64,000 bases of DNA, taken from positions 2,666,001-2,730,000 of the forward strand of contig OX327704.1 of NCBI GenBank assembly GCA_946807835.1, written 5' to 3'. The notes below the pieces were generated by a model. It did no database searches and was not told the origin of the DNA. It was given only the letters and a program-made list of their open reading frames with translations. The position numbers were made by a program, and so were the translations under genes. The stretch comes from Ailanthus altissimus (taxonomy: Eukaryota > Streptophyta > Magnoliopsida > Sapindales > Simaroubaceae). Of the stretch, positions 60,652-64,000 are shown one piece after another (position 1 is the first letter of the stretch; every line of letters begins with the position of its first letter).

Positions 60652-61038
60652 CTATCGGTGCTGTTGCAGTTCTGCGGATGGCCCTCTTTCTACTGGCGAC
60701 TCAGAATCTCCAGGCTCTGCCTCTCCTCTCTCAAAGATCGCTTGACTTAGCCTATTTATCCCATTCAAATTGTGCGAAGTCTCTAGTCCATCCCTTCGCT
60801 CTGTCTGTTCTCGAATCTCCTCCTGAGACTCTCTCCCACGATTTCTTACTTTTGTTTGCTTACTCCGAATCAGTTCAATCATGAGTTGTCTCAATTCTTT
60901 TATCTCTTCCCTCAAGGTTCTCAGTTCTGCCCATATTTCAGGAGTCAGAGAGCTTTCTATTCGAGGGAGGGGTCGATTTGGATTTGAGCTTCGCTCTCCA
61001 ACAACATGATTCCTGCTGGCAGATAACCGTTCAACCAT
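60652..61038 (-). pseudogene. Gypsy (Tat) gag N-terminal fragment
   Basis: A 128-codon frame starts MVERLSASRN soon after the PBS region. It is rich in Arg and Glu, with a helical stretch (WAELRTLREEIKELRQLMIEL) typical of the start of such gag proteins. It ends at a stop next to the RNase H remnant. Confidence 0.65.
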
Positions 61039-61100
61039 TATTGGTTGTTGCCTTTTTCGAACAAAGCTTTTTGTTTGATTCCCACAAACAGGCCAAAAAC

Positions 61101-62136
61101 TGTTGACCTAAAGAAATGGTTCTCCAGACCAATGAGCCTTAAATTTGCTTATGAGGAGGGAATTAAACTTGGGCCTCTCAACGGGAGTAGTTAGTACGGG
61201 CTTGGGCTTGGGCTTCCTCTTTTTCGGGAGCTGTGGAAAGCTTGCAAAAGAAAACACGGACACAAGCTCAATGGTGATCTTGTCAGGGTGGGTTCCGGCG
61301 AAGATACTCCGATGCTTAAGTCAAAAAGGGTTCTCTATTTGAAAATCTAATAAGACATGAATAAAAATAATGCTGGGAAAATGGAGGAAAGACTTATTTC
61401 TTTTTTCTTTTTTTTTTTGTTCTTTCGGTATTTGGGCATCATCTTCTTAATGTCTTTGTTTTTTTCTTTTTATAACGATGGCATTTCAGGGATCTTTCTG
61501 GATATTTTTGTGCTGTATTTCTATCTCGCGCCGAATATTCCTTACTGCACTTCTGACACATGCTAAATATCCTCCTACTGTGCCTCTGACACACCAAATA
61601 TCCTTATGTTGTGCCTCTGACGCACGTCAAATATCCATTGCAGATCTTCTGACTCGATTCTTGTCGCACGTCAAATTCTCACCTGATGTGTTAAACATAT
61701 TCCTTGGGTTTGTCTCCGCCGACGGTTTTGGTTTAAGTAAGGCTTATTTTGAATAGTTCAGGCCAAATTTTAGGCAGCTCTCTCTCATCGATTCGAGGTT
61801 GACGTGGGATTTTTAAGAGCGAAACTTGTGGAATATGTTGACAGTACCCAATCGGTCGTAGTTGTGTTCGGATCAGCAATGTCGAATAGGTGTTCTCCTT
61901 TGCCAATTAGATCCTTTCGAGTCTGAGTCGGTTCTCTGCTGTTCGCCTTTGTTGGGATTTGGCCTATTGGCCATTACGTCTAGGCCTGTCTTTGGATTGA
62001 ATTTGCTGTTAAGCTTCGGTGAACCTTTTGAAATGAGTGGTCCTTTGAAGGGAGCGTCTAACTGGGCTTTCGAGGGCACACCTCGATTAAATTTATAGGC
62101 TTGGGCCCAAAGGCAAAAAATGAGGGGAGGTGGACA
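61101..62136 (-). repeat. 5' LTR of the rearranged Tat-type element
   Basis: On the plus strand it is bounded by TGTTGACC and GGTGGACA. It contains a short imperfect tandem repeat of about 40 bp (ttctgacacacgtcaaatat...) at 61535-61690. The frames 61357-61756 and 61862-62098 lie inside it and are not genes. Confidence 0.65.
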
Positions 62137-62162
62137 AATTTAATTTTTTTTTCCAGGAAGGA

Positions 62163-62245
62163 GAATGTCTCAAAAGACTACATAATTATTGAAAATGAAT
62201 TCTATCGATCGACTATACATGCTTACTCAAAGTTATAGGTTATGC
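62163..62245. repeat. Isolated copy of the 88-bp repeat
   Basis: It matches the units at 58580-58832 and starts 27 bp after the LTR end at 62136. Confidence 0.8.
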
Positions 62246-62800
62246 AAAATATAAAAGATAAATTAACTTCGAGACAGGTTGAAATATTTAGAACCACGTG
62301 TTTTGGTTATTTTTTGGATGTATTGGGTATTCCATTCTCAGGTATTTTAGTACATGAGATTTTATTAAGACGCGTACATACCAAAATTTTATATGCTGAA
62401 TTATGGTTCTATATAGGTAACAGACGTATCAGATTATTCCGTCTAGAATTTTATTTGATTACTGATTTGAGGATGATGGGGATTATCTCATAGTAAGTGG
62501 GTTAGGTGATAGACTATGACACAGATACTTTTCAGGTAAAAGTGAGTTGACCTATAAGGATTTGAATCCGTGGTTCCAGAGCGTTACATTTGACAATGAT
62601 ATAGATACAATAAAAATGTGTCTGTTTTATGTATTTCATAAATTATTAATGCCACGTAATTAGAAGAGAGCGGTACAATATTTTGTGCTCCACCTCGTAG
62701 ATAATTTTGATGAGTTTAATGTCTATTATTAGGATAAGATTGTATGAACTATACTCTATAATAGCTTATGTGCTACAATTAAAAAGTTGATGAGCTACAA
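62242..62800 (+). pseudogene. DUF1985-like fragment of an Ulp1-type Mutator element
   Basis: The frame 62242-62493 contains FRTTCFGYFLDVLGIPFSG, LVHEILLRRV and ELWFYIGNRRIRLFRLEFYL, followed after stops by YKDLNPWF and FVLHLVDNFDEFN. This is the motif order of the plant DUF1985 domain, usually found in proteins of Mutator-like elements that also carry an Ulp1-type cysteine protease. The protease part is not seen before the window ends. At least three in-frame stops show it is a fossil. Confidence 0.65.
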
Positions 62801-63570
62801 TTAAAAACTTAGTGAAAGTCAAAAAAGCGGGCGCTTCAGATAGAGAATCATACAACTTATACTCATTTAGTCAAGCATTCTTGGTGAGTAATTCTATTTT
62901 TTTCGATTCATTATCATATTGGGATACAGAAAAAAATTATTATTTTAATCTTGCATTAAATAAGAGAATAATATTGTTATATTTTGTTGACATTGTTATT
63001 TTTTTTTTATTATCATCTCAAGTATAGATCTACGAGGCAATGTTGAGATGAAGGGAGCTGTTTGCCTACAAGAATAGAGACTGTTTTTCATGTCTTCTAA
63101 ATTGATCTGGTACGGGTACCCCATTATCGAAAGCATCATAAACGTTCTCTTCGATGGTGTTAGGGCATATTTTTACATTCAACAAAAAAATATATATATA
63201 TATATAATTTCCTTATAACTTTTGTTGTTTTTCCTAATAATGATTAATAAATCTAAAATATTGTGAAGACTTTGAAAGTTCATAAAAAGTTGGTGCCCTA
63301 TAAACATAAGAAGAGTGCGGACTATCGCGTGGCGATAAACTTACGCATTATATCTGGAAAATAAAGAGGGAGTCTTAAGTTATAGAAAGTTGAGATTTCG
63401 GACACTTAATTCACCAATGATGTTCAACCTAACTATGAATTCTAAGCTCCGCCAGCCACTGAATCAATGGTATAATAAATTTTTTTATTGAATTATAATT
63501 ACTTATGTTATTGATGAGTATTAAATTATAAAAATTGATTATAATTACTTATGTATAGTTTGAGCCCAGT

Positions 63571-63783
63571 TTGTCATCATCGCAGTATCATGTCCTGGAG
63601 AAAAGGATGGATGATCTTGAAATAAAGTTATTTACCAAGATTGATAATGTTAACTCAGAACTTTTCGCCAAGATTGATCGTGTTGGTTCAGAGGTAATAA
63701 GTAGGGTGGCTAAGGCTGAAGAAGATATCTTGCATCAGATATCTCTCTTAATGCAACAGTTTAAGCTAGCCAAAATCTCTTAG
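63571..63783 (+). pseudogene. Short coiled-coil frame, probably from the same Mutator element
   Basis: The 70-residue frame has the heptad-like pattern LEKRMDDLEIKLFTKIDNVN, then IDRVGSEV, then KAEEDILHQISLLMQQF. Such coils lie between DUF1985 and the protease in the related elements. No other domain is seen, and the surroundings (62801-63570 and 63784-64000) show only fragments and a short (TA)n at 63190-63206. Confidence 0.4.
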
Positions 63784-64000
63784 GATGCAGGGACAAATTA
63801 TGGTACGTTTTGAATCTAAATTTCATTAGGTAAAAAGTCGAACAAGTTAATACAATAATTGGTGTTGTTTGATTTTGTAAGGAACCGAATTTATGGTTAT
63901 TGACTTTCAAGCCAAGCTCCTGTCAGTGAGTCTCAGCATCAACCCATGGTAATGGATAAACAACATGTAGCTGATAAACCTGTCAATGTAAAAATTATAT

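Larger units (their letters stand above)
60129..62136 (-). mobile_element. Rearranged Tat-type gypsy fragment (LTR, gag, RNase H)
   Basis: Reading leftwards: an LTR (61101-62136), a PBS-like junction (complement reads TTTTTGGCCTGTTTGTGGGA), a gag N-terminal frame (60652-61038), and then directly RT-connection/RNase H sequence (60129-60590). Most of gag, the protease and the RT core are missing, so a deletion has fused the two ends. No 3' LTR is found on the left. It is clearly inactive. Confidence 0.75.

Noticed and set aside
60477..60884. 135-codon plus-strand frame
   Set aside because: It is the antisense shadow of the gag/RNase H fossil, which shows family motifs on the minus strand.

Overview
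The window is nuclear DNA from a flowering plant, most likely a eudicot. It is AT-rich and carries spliced genes with GT-AG introns and plant-type promoters. About half of it is decayed plant transposable elements: Ty3-gypsy of the Tekay/Del and Tat lineages, Ty1-copia, TRIM, SINE, Mutator, hAT and MITEs. I saw no bacterial or organellar features, and the species cannot be named from this sequence.

Layout. 1-9600: a degenerate Tekay/Del-type gypsy element, flanked on both outer sides by copies of one reverse-oriented LTR-like repeat. Its interior holds a broken intron-less LOG (cytokinin-activating enzyme) copy and a reverse-strand retroelement fragment. 9600-16160: a ~62-bp minisatellite split by a hAT-like element, a copia-LTR-like remnant and a LINE RNase H fossil. 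16160-28260: a large decayed Tat-type gypsy carcass (5' LTR with TATA box, PBS-like junction, 49-bp minisatellite, antisense ORF remnants). A complete but mutated copia element is nested in it (18079-23811, TSD GTAAT), together with another LTR-like insert. 28260-35400: intergenic DNA with a 1.3-kb Mutator-like element and a 0.8-kb long-TIR element.

35400-57500 is the gene-bearing segment, with three recognisable protein-coding genes. The first is a 10-exon alpha/beta-hydrolase (+ strand, 35623-43066, 397 aa). The second is a 4-exon PCC1-like subunit of the KEOPS/EKC tRNA-modification complex (+, 48141-51693, 96 aa). The third is a 9-coding-exon ABIL (Abl-interactor-like, SCAR/WAVE complex) gene (-, 53443-56244, 339 aa), convergent with PCC1. 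For each gene the exon phases join without a break. The genes have no evident pathway in common. Their introns have collected young and old elements, notably a 324-bp TRIM with identical 119-bp LTRs and a perfect TSD in hydrolase intron 7.

57500-64000 is again repeat-rich: an 88-bp tandem repeat, a rearranged Tat-type gypsy fragment (gag joined to RNase H, plus LTR), and a DUF1985-like coding fossil of the kind found in Ulp1-carrying Mutator elements.

I found no convincing new molecular system. The most noteworthy items are the perfect minimal TRIM, a tandem array of tRNA-like (A-box/B-box) units inside a TE and hit by a SINE, a nearly unmutated internal tandem duplication in an otherwise old copia integrase, and a possible splice choice that would remove the membrane tail of the hydrolase.
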